Shown here in pieces: positions 1 through 8,231 of a DNA stretch of 64,000 bases. Origin of the DNA: CAZEDU01 sp964511185 (GTDB lineage: Bacteria; Myxococcota; Myxococcia; Myxococcales; Myxococcaceae); NCBI GenBank assembly GCA_964511185.1, contig CAZEDU010000002.1, positions 30,753 through 94,752 of the forward strand, written 5' to 3'. A program made the position numbers and the translations under genes. Within the stretch, counting starts at the first letter, position 1. Each line of letters opens with the position of its first letter. The notes beneath the pieces are model-generated. The model saw only the letters and a program-made list of their open reading frames with translations. It made no database searches and was not told the origin of the DNA.

Positions 1-1241
1 TAGCGCACCGAGTTCAAGTACACGTCGCCTTGCGTGACGAGCAGCGCCCCGGGAGGGACCGGCTCGACGAGCGAGCGGCCGAGATCGTGGATCGTCCGGT
101 TGCCTCGCTCGTCGGCCGAGCGAAACCCGAGCGCGCCGAGCGCCGCGAACGCGCACGACGCTACCTGCGCGCGCGAGGGAGTCGGCAGCCGCTCGAGCAC
201 GAACGCCAGGCCCAACCCCGTCCACGCGAACACCAGCACGTTGGCCTGCTGCCAGAAGCGGCTGTGCACGTCGAAGTACAGCGCGTTGTCGAGCGGCAGG
301 TTGGCGAGCGCGTGAAAGACGACCAGGTAGAAGGCGAACGCCGCGAGCGTGACGCGCGTGAGTTGCCGGTGCGGCTTCGAGCGCAGCCCGAACGCCAACC
401 CCACGAGCGCGAGCGCGATGCCCAGGAAGTACGTCTCGGCGACCAGCGAGCGAAAGTACGCGCCGAGCGCGGAGAGGAGCGGCGTCGTCTCGCCTCGCTG
501 CGCGGCGAGCTGAAAGGTGCCGTACTCGCGCCGGAGCAAGTGGGTCCAGAAGCCCGACCAGGTGTGCGCTTCGCCCCAGCTGCTCCAGCGCTGCTGGGCG
601 GAGGCGAGGGGCAAATAGAGGTAGGGCAGGAGCCCGGCGGCGAACGCGCCGACGAGCAGGGCGATGCGCTTGGGGCTCAAGAGCTCCGACCGCATTCGCC
701 ACAGCACCCAGGCCGAGAGCGGAAGGCCGAAGAACACCAGGCTGTGGTGATGGCTCATCCCCAGCCCGAACAAGAACGCGCCCAGCATCGCCAGCCGGCG
801 CGACGGCGCGCGGTCGAGCTCCACCGCCACGCACAAGAGCGCGACGACGAACAGATTGTTGAGCGCGAAGACCTCGGCGACCACCGCGTAGCGCCACACC
901 AGCGGCGAGAACGCGAACGAAGCGCCCGCGGCGACGGCGGCCCACGGGCGCCCGCTCCAGCGCGCGACGGTGAACACCAAGAGCCCCGCCGCGAGCGCGT
1001 CGGCGAACGCCGAGAACAGGTTCACCCGAAGCGCGACCGAGCCGAACGGCAGCCACGTGAAGGCGTGCGCGAGCAGCGTGTAGAGCGGGTACCCAGGCGG
1101 GTGGGCAACCCCGAGCGTGAACGCCGCGGTGATGAGCTCGCCGCTGTCGCCCGCCGGCACCGTGCGGTGCAAGGTGAGCGCGTAGAGCACGAAGGCGAGG
1201 CCACCGACCGAGGCGCTCAGCGCAAGCGTGAGCCTGGGCAT
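1..1241 (-). CDS. DUF2723 / TMEM260-like O-mannosyltransferase-type membrane protein (partial)
   Basis: The gene runs off the left edge of the window, so about 413 N-terminal codons are visible. The N-terminus has a first membrane helix followed by the GDSGE motif (about residues 31-35) and AHPPGYPLY, which are hallmarks of DUF2723, the bacterial relatives of eukaryotic TMEM260 protein O-mannosyltransferases with a GT-C fold. Further hydrophobic helices follow throughout. The acidic residues of the first loop are expected to bind the lipid-linked sugar donor. The ATG overlaps the endonuclease III stop by one base (TGATG), so the two are probably translationally coupled. The sugar donor and acceptor cannot be told from sequence. 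Confidence 0.8.
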   Translation of the reverse strand, partial: MPRLTLALSASVGGLAFVLYALTLHRTVPAGDSGELITAAFTLGVAHPPGYPLYTLLAHAFTWLPFGSVALRVNLFSAFADALAAGLLVFTVARWSGRPWAAVAAGASFAFSPLVWRYAVVAEVFALNNLFVVALLCVAVELDRAPSRRLAMLGAFLFGLGMSHHHSLVFFGLPLSAWVLWRMRSELLSPKRIALLVGAFAAGLLPYLYLPLASAQQRWSSWGEAHTWSGFWTHLLRREYGTFQLAAQRGETTPLLSALGAYFRSLVAETYFLGIALALVGLAFGLRSKPHRQLTRVTLAAFAFYLVVFHALANLPLDNALYFDVHSRFWQQANVLVFAWTGLGLAFVLERLPTPSRAQVASCAFAALGALGFRSADERGNRTIHDLGRSLVEPVPPGALLVTQGDVYLNSVR

Positions 1242-2044
1242 CAGCCCGCCGCCACGCCCACCGGCGCCACGGTGAACGACTCGGCGCGCGAGGCCATCTC
1301 GAGCGCCTCTCGCTCGGCGCGCTCGGTCCACTTGCGTTGCGGCGGCGCCTCGCGGCTCGGGCAGAGCTCGTTGAGCGGACACTCGGCGCAGCGCGGGGCG
1401 CGGGCGGTGCACACGTAGCGGCCGTGCAGCACGAGCCGATGCCCGGTGCGGATCCACTCGGGCTGGTCGAACAGCCGGCACAGATCGGCCTCGATCTTCT
1501 CCGGCGTCGTCTGCCGGGTGAGCTTGAGCCGCTGCGAGACGCGCATCGCGTGGGTGTCGATGGTGATGCCCGAGCTGATGCCGTACGCGGTGCCGAGCAC
1601 GACGTTGGCTGTCTTTCGCGCGACGCCCGGCAACGAGAGCATCTGCTCCATCGCGCGCGGCACCTCGCCGCCGAAGTCGTCGATCAGCGCCTGGCTGGCG
1701 CCGCGAATCGCCTTGGCCTTGTTGCGGAAGAAGCCGGTCGACTTGATGACCTCTTCGACCGCCTCCTGCGGCGCGGCGGCGAGCGCCTGCGGGGTGGGCC
1801 ACTTCGAGAGCAGCACCGGCGTCACGCGGTTCACCATCTTGTCGGTGCTCTGGGCGCTCAAGATGACGGCGATGAGCAGCTGCCAGGGGCTGGCGAACTT
1901 GAGCTCGCAGTGCGGCGTGGGGATGGCGCGCGAGAGCCGCTCATGCACTTGCCGTGCGTGCGCTTGGAGCTTGGGGGAAGGGGCTCTGGTTCTTCGTGGC
2001 TTGGCCGGCATGGGAGCGGAAGGGTCGAGTGATTGCCCTACCAT
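1241..2044 (-). CDS. nth: endonuclease III, DNA glycosylase/AP lyase
   Basis: Base-excision repair enzyme that removes oxidised pyrimidines and nicks abasic sites. The helix-hairpin-helix LPGVARKTANVVL carries the catalytic Lys (about K144), and TIDTH carries the catalytic Asp (about D163). A C-x6-C-x2-C-x5-C cluster (C212, C219, C222, C228) binds the 4Fe-4S centre. At 267 aa it is longer than E. coli Nth (211 aa). The extra length is a basic, Pro-rich N-terminus of about 25 residues, and a second Met at residue 12 could be the true start. It lies directly upstream of the DUF2723 gene and is divergent from the GT51 gene. Confidence 0.95.
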   Translation of the reverse strand: MVGQSLDPSAPMPAKPRRTRAPSPKLQAHARQVHERLSRAIPTPHCELKFASPWQLLIAVILSAQSTDKMVNRVTPVLLSKWPTPQALAAAPQEAVEEVIKSTGFFRNKAKAIRGASQALIDDFGGEVPRAMEQMLSLPGVARKTANVVLGTAYGISSGITIDTHAMRVSQRLKLTRQTTPEKIEADLCRLFDQPEWIRTGHRLVLHGRYVCTARAPRCAECPLNELCPSREAPPQRKWTERAEREALEMASRAESFTVAPVGVAAG

Positions 2045-2130
2045 GCGAGCCGCGGGTGCGACAGAGGCGAGGCGTGGCGCATTGACGGTCGGCCGGGCTT
2101 TCCTTCATACGGGAGGCCGGTTCAAGGCGC

Positions 2131-3981
2131 ATGCGTCGGTCTCGTCTTTCGTGGGGCTTGCGGGCCCTCGCCGGTCTGTTCTTCCTGGCGTTGGTGCTGG
2201 TGGTCGCGGCGCGCGGCTACTTGTCGCGCGCGGGCACCCAGGCCGCGCTCAAGTCCACGCTGGCGCGGGCGCTCGAGCAGCGGCTCGGGCCGGTGTCCAT
2301 CGGCGATGAGCTCCAGGTCAGCTGGACGTTCGACGTGAGCCTCGGGCCGGTGGTCGTCGCGCCCGCCTCGCCGGTCGTGCGCGTCGAGCGCGTGCACGTC
2401 TCCCCGAGCATTCGCTCTCTTTGGCGAGGCAAGCCGGTGCTTCACCACGTGGTGCTCGAGGGCGTGGTGGTGGAGGCCGGCGAGAAAGGACGGACGCTGC
2501 TCGAGTGGGCGGAGCGCTTGCCGGGACGAGCGCCGGCGGCGCCGGTCTCTTCGCGCGGCGAGCGGGTCGAGCTCCCGGAGGTCCGGTTTCGGGACGTGAG
2601 GCTCCGCGGCGCGTGGGGCGGGCGGCCCATCGAGCTCTCGAAGGTCGAAGGCGTCGCAGAGCTCCGGCGCGAGGCGGGCGGAACATCGGCCGAGGTGTCC
2701 TTGTCGTTTGGCAGCGAAGGGGCCGCGACGCTGTCCCTCTCTCCGGATCGAACGTTTCGCGCGCGTTGGGACGCGGTACCGCTCGCCCAAGGCGAGGGCG
2801 AGGGCGCGCGGTGGCGTGTCGCCGGCGGGCGAACGGGCGGCGCGCTGAGCGGCGCGCTGCGGGAACGCGAAGCGCACGCCGAGCTGCGGGCGCGCGTCGA
2901 GGGGCTGCGGCTCGTCGGCGCGCGGCTGTCGGCCGAGCCCATCGAGCTCGAAGCGCTCGAGCTGACGACCCACGTGCGGCTCGATCGCGAGAAGGAAGAG
3001 CTGACGGTCCGCGACGCGGTGCTGCGGGTCCGCCGCGACCGGGACATCGAGGTTCCGTTCTCGGCGCGCGTGTGGGGGCAGGGTGAGCGGCAGCTCGAGC
3101 TCTCGGTGCGCGGCGAACGGCTCGCGTACAACGACGTGCTCGGGAGCCTGCCGGTCGCGTTCGTGCCGGGAGACGAGGTGGCGAACGTCGCGGGCGCGTT
3201 CGCGTTCTCGGCGCAGCTCAAAGGATCGCTCGCGCGGCCGGCCGAGTGGGCGTTGAGCGCCAAGATCGACCTGTCCGACATGCGGAAGGTCGCCGCCACG
3301 CGGCCGCCCTGGTCCTTCGGCTCGGAGTTCGTGCACCAGGCGGTGACGCACGACGGCCAGACCCGGGAGGTCGTCATCGGGCCGACGAACCCGGCCTTCA
3401 CGCCGCTCGACCAGGTGCCGCCGGTGCTCGTGTCGGCGGTGCTGTTGAGCGAAGACTCGATGTTCCTCACGCACCAGGGCTTCGACTTCGCGGAGCTCAA
3501 GAACAACCTGCTCGCGCGCGACCGCGACGAAAAAGGGCAGGTCCTGCGCGGCGCCTCGACCATCAGCCAGCAGCTCGCGAAGAACCTGTTCCTGTCGCGC
3601 GAGAAGACCTACGCGCGCAAGGCGAAGGAGGCGCTCATCACGCTCGCGCTCGAGGCGTCCTTGCCCAAGCAGCGGCTGCTCGAGATGTACTTGAACCTCA
3701 TCGAGTGGGGCCCTGGGTTGAACGGCATCGGCGAGGCGGCGCGGCACTACTTCGACAAGCCCCCGTCGGCGCTCAACGTCCGCGAGGCGGTCTTCCTCGC
3801 GACCATCATCCCGAACCCCATCAAGTACCACGTGTACTGCGCGCGCGGCGCGCTCACCGAGACGTGGGAGAAGCGGGTGAGCGACCTGCTCTACAAGATG
3901 CACGGCGCGGGCATGCTGACGGATGAGGAGCTGCAGCTCGCGCTGCACGCGCCGCTGAGGTTCACGCACCCGAAGACGTGA
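2131..3981 (+). CDS. membrane-anchored peptidoglycan glycosyltransferase (GT51) with AsmA-like N-terminal region
   Basis: The C-terminal third (about residues 395-600) is a GT51 transglycosylase domain polymerising lipid II. It shows SEDSMFLTHQGFD (catalytic Glu about E441), GASTISQQLAKNLFL, a following RK...E segment and LLEMYLN (second Glu about E518). No transpeptidase domain follows, so it is monofunctional like MtgA. MtgA is about 240 aa; this protein is 616 aa. The first 390 residues begin with one membrane helix (about 10-28) and then show strand-rich, AsmA-like sequence (RVERVHVSPSIRSLWRG, HHVVLEGVVVEAG). This periplasmic extension is unusual. The 3' end overlaps the convergent SDR gene by 20 bp. 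Confidence 0.9.
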   Translation: MRRSRLSWGLRALAGLFFLALVLVVAARGYLSRAGTQAALKSTLARALEQRLGPVSIGDELQVSWTFDVSLGPVVVAPASPVVRVERVHVSPSIRSLWRGKPVLHHVVLEGVVVEAGEKGRTLLEWAERLPGRAPAAPVSSRGERVELPEVRFRDVRLRGAWGGRPIELSKVEGVAELRREAGGTSAEVSLSFGSEGAATLSLSPDRTFRARWDAVPLAQGEGEGARWRVAGGRTGGALSGALREREAHAELRARVEGLRLVGARLSAEPIELEALELTTHVRLDREKEELTVRDAVLRVRRDRDIEVPFSARVWGQGERQLELSVRGERLAYNDVLGSLPVAFVPGDEVANVAGAFAFSAQLKGSLARPAEWALSAKIDLSDMRKVAATRPPWSFGSEFVHQAVTHDGQTREVVIGPTNPAFTPLDQVPPVLVSAVLLSEDSMFLTHQGFDFAELKNNLLARDRDEKGQVLRGASTISQQLAKNLFLSREKTYARKAKEALITLALEASLPKQRLLEMYLNLIEWGPGLNGIGEAARHYFDKPPSALNVREAVFLATIIPNPIKYHVYCARGALTETWEKRVSDLLYKMHGAGMLTDEELQLALHAPLRFTHPKT

Positions 3982-4834
3982 GCCCCTCCAACGCCACCGG
4001 CATTCCGCAGATTCGGCTGCTCGCCTCCCACAAGGCGCGCGCGTTCTCGGGCGTGGCTTGCCCGCTCGGGCGCCGCGCCTTGCGCCGCTTGAAGTACTGA
4101 CCGCTCACGCCGTCGAGCTCGGGCGCGAGGCAGGCGTACAGCGGCGTGCGGGCGCCGGACGCGGGGCTCAACAGCAAAGGTCCCGCGAGCACGTAGAACA
4201 GCTGAATCACGCTGCCCCGGTTGTTCTGCCCGAAGCCGGTGCGGACGGTCCCCGGGTGCACCGCGTTCGTGGTGATGCGGGTCCCGTCCAACCGCCGCGC
4301 GAGCTCTTGTGTAAAGAGCACGTTCGCCAGCTTCGACGTCGCGTACGCGGTAAATCCAAAGTACCCGCGCTCGCTCATCAGGTCGTCGAGCTTCAGCTTG
4401 CCCGCGTAGTGCGCGTCGGACGACACGTTCACGACCCGGGCCTGCGGCGCGCGCGCGAGCGCCCCGAGCAGTCGGCGCGTGAGAATGAAGTAGGCCAGGT
4501 GGTTGAGGGCGAAGGTCGCCTCGCGTCCTTCCTTCGTCACCTGCCGCGTGGTGAAGATGGCCCCGGCGTTGTTGACGAGCAGGTCCAGCGGCCGGTCCCG
4601 CGCGAGGAACGCCTCCGCCACCTTCTCGACGTCGGACTGCAGCGCGAGGTCTCCGCTGAGCACCTCGACCCGCGCTTCGGGGGCGGCCCGTCGAATCTCC
4701 TCGAGCGTGTCCGCCGCGCGCGCAGGGTCTCGCGCGGTGATGAACAGCTCGGCCCCGAGCTTCGCCAGCTCTCGGGCCATCACGCGGCCGATGCCGCGCG
4801 TCGCGCCGGTGACCAAGGCGACCCGGCCATGCAT
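3962..4834 (-). CDS. short-chain dehydrogenase/reductase (retinol dehydrogenase-like SDR)
   Basis: Classical NAD(P)-dependent SDR of 290 aa. The cofactor motif TGATRGIG lies at residues 9-16, NNAG at 88-91, and the catalytic Ser (about S139, in VNVSS) and YATSK (Y164, K168) are all present. Overall layout (TGxxxGIG, a long substrate loop, ARRLDGTRITTNAVHPGTVRT) resembles the RDH11-14/WW-oxidoreductase branch. The substrate cannot be predicted. The start MHGRVALVTG was chosen because it puts the Rossmann motif at the usual distance; a longer frame upstream overlaps the next gene out of frame and is not credible. The gene is 14 bp downstream of the small gene at 4849-5229, with the same direction. 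Confidence 0.92.
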   Translation of the reverse strand: MHGRVALVTGATRGIGRVMARELAKLGAELFITARDPARAADTLEEIRRAAPEARVEVLSGDLALQSDVEKVAEAFLARDRPLDLLVNNAGAIFTTRQVTKEGREATFALNHLAYFILTRRLLGALARAPQARVVNVSSDAHYAGKLKLDDLMSERGYFGFTAYATSKLANVLFTQELARRLDGTRITTNAVHPGTVRTGFGQNNRGSVIQLFYVLAGPLLLSPASGARTPLYACLAPELDGVSGQYFKRRKARRPSGQATPENARALWEASSRICGMPVALEGLTSSGA

Positions 4835-4848
4835 GGAAGGGGAGGGGC

Positions 4849-5229
4849 TCAGTGTCGAAGCTCGGGATGTCCCGGCTGGTCGTCCAGGCCGTGCGTCAAC
4901 GCCACGTGGCCGATCACCTCGCGGCCGCTCTGCAGGCTGGTGAGGAGCTCGGCGACGAAGCTCTCCGGCGCGTCGGGATCCGGGCCGACCTGCACCTCGT
5001 CGACCTCTTTGCCCTCGAAGACCAGCTCGCCGACCAGGCTCTTGCCGCGCACCAGCTGCAGCGCCGACCGGCCGTCTTCCTCGTCGAACAACAGCCAATG
5101 CAGCTCGGGCTGATCGAACAAGACCGCCGTGCCCCAGCCGGCGCTGCGGATGCAGTTCGGGTGGTCCTGCAGCCACTTCCAGAAGTTCAGGTAGCTGAGG
5201 CTCTTCTGACGCGCGACGAGCATGTTCAT
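4849..5229 (-). CDS. conserved-looking hypothetical protein, 126 aa
   Basis: No family recognised. It is a soluble, acidic protein rich in aromatics (FWKWLQDHPNC, ELHWLLFDEEDG) with no signal peptide or membrane helix. It looks like a small alpha/beta domain, perhaps regulatory. The start at 5229 was chosen over an upstream Met because AAGGA sits 8 bases before it; a further Met follows two codons later. It lies between a Ser/Thr kinase gene and an SDR gene on the same strand and may be cotranscribed with them. Confidence 0.7.
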   Translation of the reverse strand: MNMLVARQKSLSYLNFWKWLQDHPNCIRSAGWGTAVLFDQPELHWLLFDEEDGRSALQLVRGKSLVGELVFEGKEVDEVQVGPDPDAPESFVAELLTSLQSGREVIGHVALTHGLDDQPGHPELRH

Positions 5230-5291
5230 CGCGGCTTCCTTACGCCCATCGCCCCGTTCCTGCAAAGGGCCGCGGGCCGATTCGTCGGGCC

Positions 5292-7136
5292 TCAGCGCTT
5301 TTTCTTCACGCTCGGCGCGGTCTTGCGCAGCGTCACCTGCAGCTTCTGTCCGGCCCGGTTGGCGACGAAGATCTGCTTCGAGGTGGTCTGGTAACCGGGC
5401 TTCGAGAAGGTGAGCTGGAACAGGATGCCGTGGCGAAAGCGCAGCGGGATCGGCGTGCGGCCGAGCGTCCGGTTCTCGACCTTCACCAGCGCGCCCGGCG
5501 GCGTGCTGCTCACGTAGACCGAGACCCGGTCGTCCCGGGGCGGGGCGGGCGCGGGGGCGACCTTGGCGACCGCTGGCTTGGGCGCCGGCTTGGGGGCGGG
5601 CGCGGCGGCGGCCTTGACCGGCGTCGGCGCTGGCGCGGGCGGCTTGGGCGTCGGCTTCGGTGGCTCGGCGGCCGCGGCCTTGGGCGGCGCGCCGGGCTTC
5701 GCGCCCGCATCCGCGGCCGGTGCCTCGTCATCGACGTCGACATCGAGCGCGCCGCCGAGCGGCGGGGCCGACAGCCCGGCGAAGACGCCCGCGTCGGCCG
5801 GGTCGACCTCGACCACGTCGCCTTCTTCGCTCGGCTCGGGGAAGGGAAGGAACTGCGTCGCCGGCTCCTCCGCGCGCGACAGCCCGGAGGTGACCGCGGT
5901 CACCTCGGCGACGGCGGCGTCGGGCGCTCGAGGTGCGGCGGCCGCGACGGGCTTCGGCGCCGGGCGGCGCAGGAACGCGAGGACCCCCGCGCCGACGCCG
6001 ACGAACGCGAACAGCACGAGGAAGACGAAGGAGCCGCCGCTCGACTTCTTCGGCTTGGGGCGGAGCGTGTGGGCCGCCTCCAGCGAGCTCAAGGGAATCG
6101 GCTCGACCTTCCGCGGCGGCAGCGTGGGAGGAATGATGCTGGACCCGGAGAGCTCGATCCACTCCTGCGGCTTCTCTTCCTCCTTCGGGAGCTCGCCGGG
6201 AACCTCGCTGATCGGCGGCACGCCGTCCTTCTTCGACAGCTCGGCCAGCCATTGCTTGAGCTCGGTCTGTCCGGCGGGGCCAAAGGCCGACCGCTGCACC
6301 GCTTCGAGGTCGACCAGCATCTCGTCGGCGCTCGCGTAGCGCTCCTTCACCTCGGGCCTCATCGCCTTGTGAATCACGCGGGCGAGCTCGGGGTGGATGT
6401 CTTTGTCGACTTGATCGACCGGCGTGAACACGCCGGCGCGGATCTTCGACATCGTCTCGATGGGCGTGGGCGCGTTGAACGGCAGCTGCCCGGTCGCCAT
6501 CATGTAGAGCACGGTGCCGAGCGAGAAGAGGTCGCTCCGCGCGTCGAGCGGCGCGGCGTGGGCCTGCTCGGGCGACATGAACTGCAGCTTGCCCTTCACC
6601 ACGCCGGTGCCCGTCTTCTCGAGCTTGCCCAGCGCGGTGGCGATGCCGAAGTCGGTGAGCTTCACCTCGCCCTGCAGGCTGATCAGCACGTTCTGAGGGC
6701 TGACGTCGCGGTGCACGATGGCCAAGGGCTTGCCGTCGCGCTTGAGGGCGTGCGCATAGGCGAGCCCTCGGCAGACGTTGGCCACGATGTGGAGCGCGAG
6801 CGCGTGCGGGAGCGGGTGGTTCGTCTGCGCGGCGCGCTTGAGCAGCTGATCGAGGCTCCAGCCGTCGACCAGCTCGAGCGCGAGGAAGTAGCGGCCGCCG
6901 GCCTCTCGCAGGTCGAGCACCTGCACGATGTTGCCGTGGTTCATGCTCATCGCGATGTGCGCTTCGTCGATGAGCATGTTGCGGAACTGCTGGTCGGTGC
7001 CCAGCGACGGCCGAATGCGCTTGAGCACCACCTGCTTCTCGAAGCCGTGCGCCCCCTTGCGCATGGCGAGGAAGATCTCCGCCATGCCCCCGTCGGCGAT
7101 CTTCTTGAGGAGCGTGTACTCGGGCTGGCTCGTCAT
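5292..7136 (-). CDS. eukaryote-type Ser/Thr protein kinase with transmembrane segment and C-terminal PEGA domain
   Basis: 614 aa. Residues 8-280 are a Hanks-type kinase domain with a degenerate Gly loop (ADGGMAE), Lys39 (VVLKRI), HRD at 142-144 and DFG at 162-164, plus SPEQ in the activation segment, so it should be active. A linker is followed by one membrane helix (SFVFLVLFAFVGVGAG), a long Pro/Ala-rich stretch and a PEGA domain (YVSSTPPGALVKVENRTLG). The predicted topology is cytosolic kinase with an extracytoplasmic PEGA sensor. The start was taken at MTSQPEY because the preceding 29 codons overlap low-complexity upstream DNA. The gene is divergent from the DUF72 gene. Confidence 0.93.
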   Translation of the reverse strand: MTSQPEYTLLKKIADGGMAEIFLAMRKGAHGFEKQVVLKRIRPSLGTDQQFRNMLIDEAHIAMSMNHGNIVQVLDLREAGGRYFLALELVDGWSLDQLLKRAAQTNHPLPHALALHIVANVCRGLAYAHALKRDGKPLAIVHRDVSPQNVLISLQGEVKLTDFGIATALGKLEKTGTGVVKGKLQFMSPEQAHAAPLDARSDLFSLGTVLYMMATGQLPFNAPTPIETMSKIRAGVFTPVDQVDKDIHPELARVIHKAMRPEVKERYASADEMLVDLEAVQRSAFGPAGQTELKQWLAELSKKDGVPPISEVPGELPKEEEKPQEWIELSGSSIIPPTLPPRKVEPIPLSSLEAAHTLRPKPKKSSGGSFVFLVLFAFVGVGAGVLAFLRRPAPKPVAAAAPRAPDAAVAEVTAVTSGLSRAEEPATQFLPFPEPSEEGDVVEVDPADAGVFAGLSAPPLGGALDVDVDDEAPAADAGAKPGAPPKAAAAEPPKPTPKPPAPAPTPVKAAAAPAPKPAPKPAVAKVAPAPAPPRDDRVSVYVSSTPPGALVKVENRTLGRTPIPLRFRHGILFQLTFSKPGYQTTSKQIFVANRAGQKLQVTLRKTAPSVKKKR

Positions 7137-7196
7137 GGCTTTTGCGGGAAGGGCCGACTCTACCAGCAGGAGCTCGATGGGACAGCAGGAGCACAA

Positions 7197-7209
7197 GGGG
7201 ACTGTCCCC
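7197..7209. repeat. 13-nt perfect palindrome GGGGACTGTCCCC
   Basis: A 6+1+6 perfect inverted repeat lies between the divergent kinase and DUF72 genes. The half-site ACTGTCCCC recurs at 8160-8168, just after the DUF72 gene. Short GGGGAC/GTCCCC palindromes of this kind are seen as dispersed REP-like elements in some proteobacteria. A regulatory operator is the alternative. Confidence 0.45.
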
Positions 7210-7238
7210 GGATGCATGCCCATGCCTTACCTTCCAGC

Positions 7239-8135
7239 ATGCTGCGCGTGGGCCCTGCGGGCTGGGACTACAAGGACTGGGCGGGAATCGTGTACCCCGA
7301 TCCCAAGCCGCGCGGCTTCGACCCGCTCTCGTACCTGTCGCGCTACTTCGACACCATCGAGATCAACTCCACCTTCTATCGGCCGGTGGAGGGCAGGGTG
7401 GCGAGCGGTTGGGCGAAGCGCGTCGAAGCGAACCGGCGCTTTCGCTTCACGGCGAAGCTGTGGCGCCGCTTCACGCACGAGCGCGAGGCGGCCTGGGCGC
7501 GCGACGAGGTGAGGGCCACGCGCGAAGGGCTCGAGGCGCTGGTCGACGCGGGCAAGCTGGGCGCGGTGCTGCTGCAGTTCCCCTGGTCGTTTCGCAACGA
7601 CGCGCGAAGCCGCGAGTGGCTGGACGATCTGTTCCGCGCCTTCCGCGGCCTTCCGCTCGTGCTCGAGGTGCGGCACCTGTCGTGGAACGTGCCCGAAGTG
7701 TACGAGTCGCTCACCAGCCAAGGCGTGGGCTTCGTGAACATCGATCAGCCGTTGTTTCGAAACTCGATTCGGCCCAGCGCGACGGCCACCGCGCCGACCG
7801 GCTACGTGCGCATCCACGGCCGGAACTACAAAGACTGGTTCCGCGAGAAGGCCGGCCGCGACGCGCGCTACGACTACCTGTACTCCGCGGACGAGCTGGC
7901 GCCCTGGGCGGAGCGGACCCAGTCGCTGGCGCGCGCGCCGCGCGTGAAGGACGTCTACGTCGTCGCCAACAACCACTTCGTGGGGAAGGCGCCGGCCAAC
8001 GCGCTGATGCTCAAGTCGATGCTCACGGGCAAGCCGGTGGACGCGCCGCCGGCGCTGGTTCAGCGCTACGGCGAGGCGCTGGCGCCCTTCGTTCGGGTGC
8101 CTGCGCCTTCCGCCTCGGAAGGGCTCTCGCCCTGA
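7239..8135 (+). CDS. DUF72 (YecE-like) TIM-barrel protein
   Basis: 298 aa. The N-terminus RVGPAGWDYKDW, IEINSTFYRP, FRFTAKLW, LQFPWSF, LEVRH and the late YVRIHGRN and NNHF motifs are typical of DUF72, a widespread TIM-barrel family of unknown function (E. coli YecE). No catalytic residues are established for the family. The start at 7239 fits the usual N-terminus; an in-frame ATG at 7212 would add nine residues and is nearer an AAGGGG sequence. It stands alone between two unrelated genes, with a palindrome upstream. Confidence 0.88.
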   Translation: MLRVGPAGWDYKDWAGIVYPDPKPRGFDPLSYLSRYFDTIEINSTFYRPVEGRVASGWAKRVEANRRFRFTAKLWRRFTHEREAAWARDEVRATREGLEALVDAGKLGAVLLQFPWSFRNDARSREWLDDLFRAFRGLPLVLEVRHLSWNVPEVYESLTSQGVGFVNIDQPLFRNSIRPSATATAPTGYVRIHGRNYKDWFREKAGRDARYDYLYSADELAPWAERTQSLARAPRVKDVYVVANNHFVGKAPANALMLKSMLTGKPVDAPPALVQRYGEALAPFVRVPAPSASEGLSP

Positions 8136-8231
8136 GCTGCGGTGGCGCCTGAAGGTTTCACTGTCCCCGCCCCGAAGTGACACCCTTCGGACTCCCATGC
8201 TCTCTCGCCCCCCGCCAACGGGAGGCGAACC

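Noticed and set aside
5430..8135. A plus-strand open frame of about 900 codons antisense to the kinase and continuing into the DUF72 gene
   Set aside because: The first 600 codons encode Arg/Gly/His-rich nonsense from the third-position GC bias of the opposite gene; only the last 299 codons (DUF72) are real.
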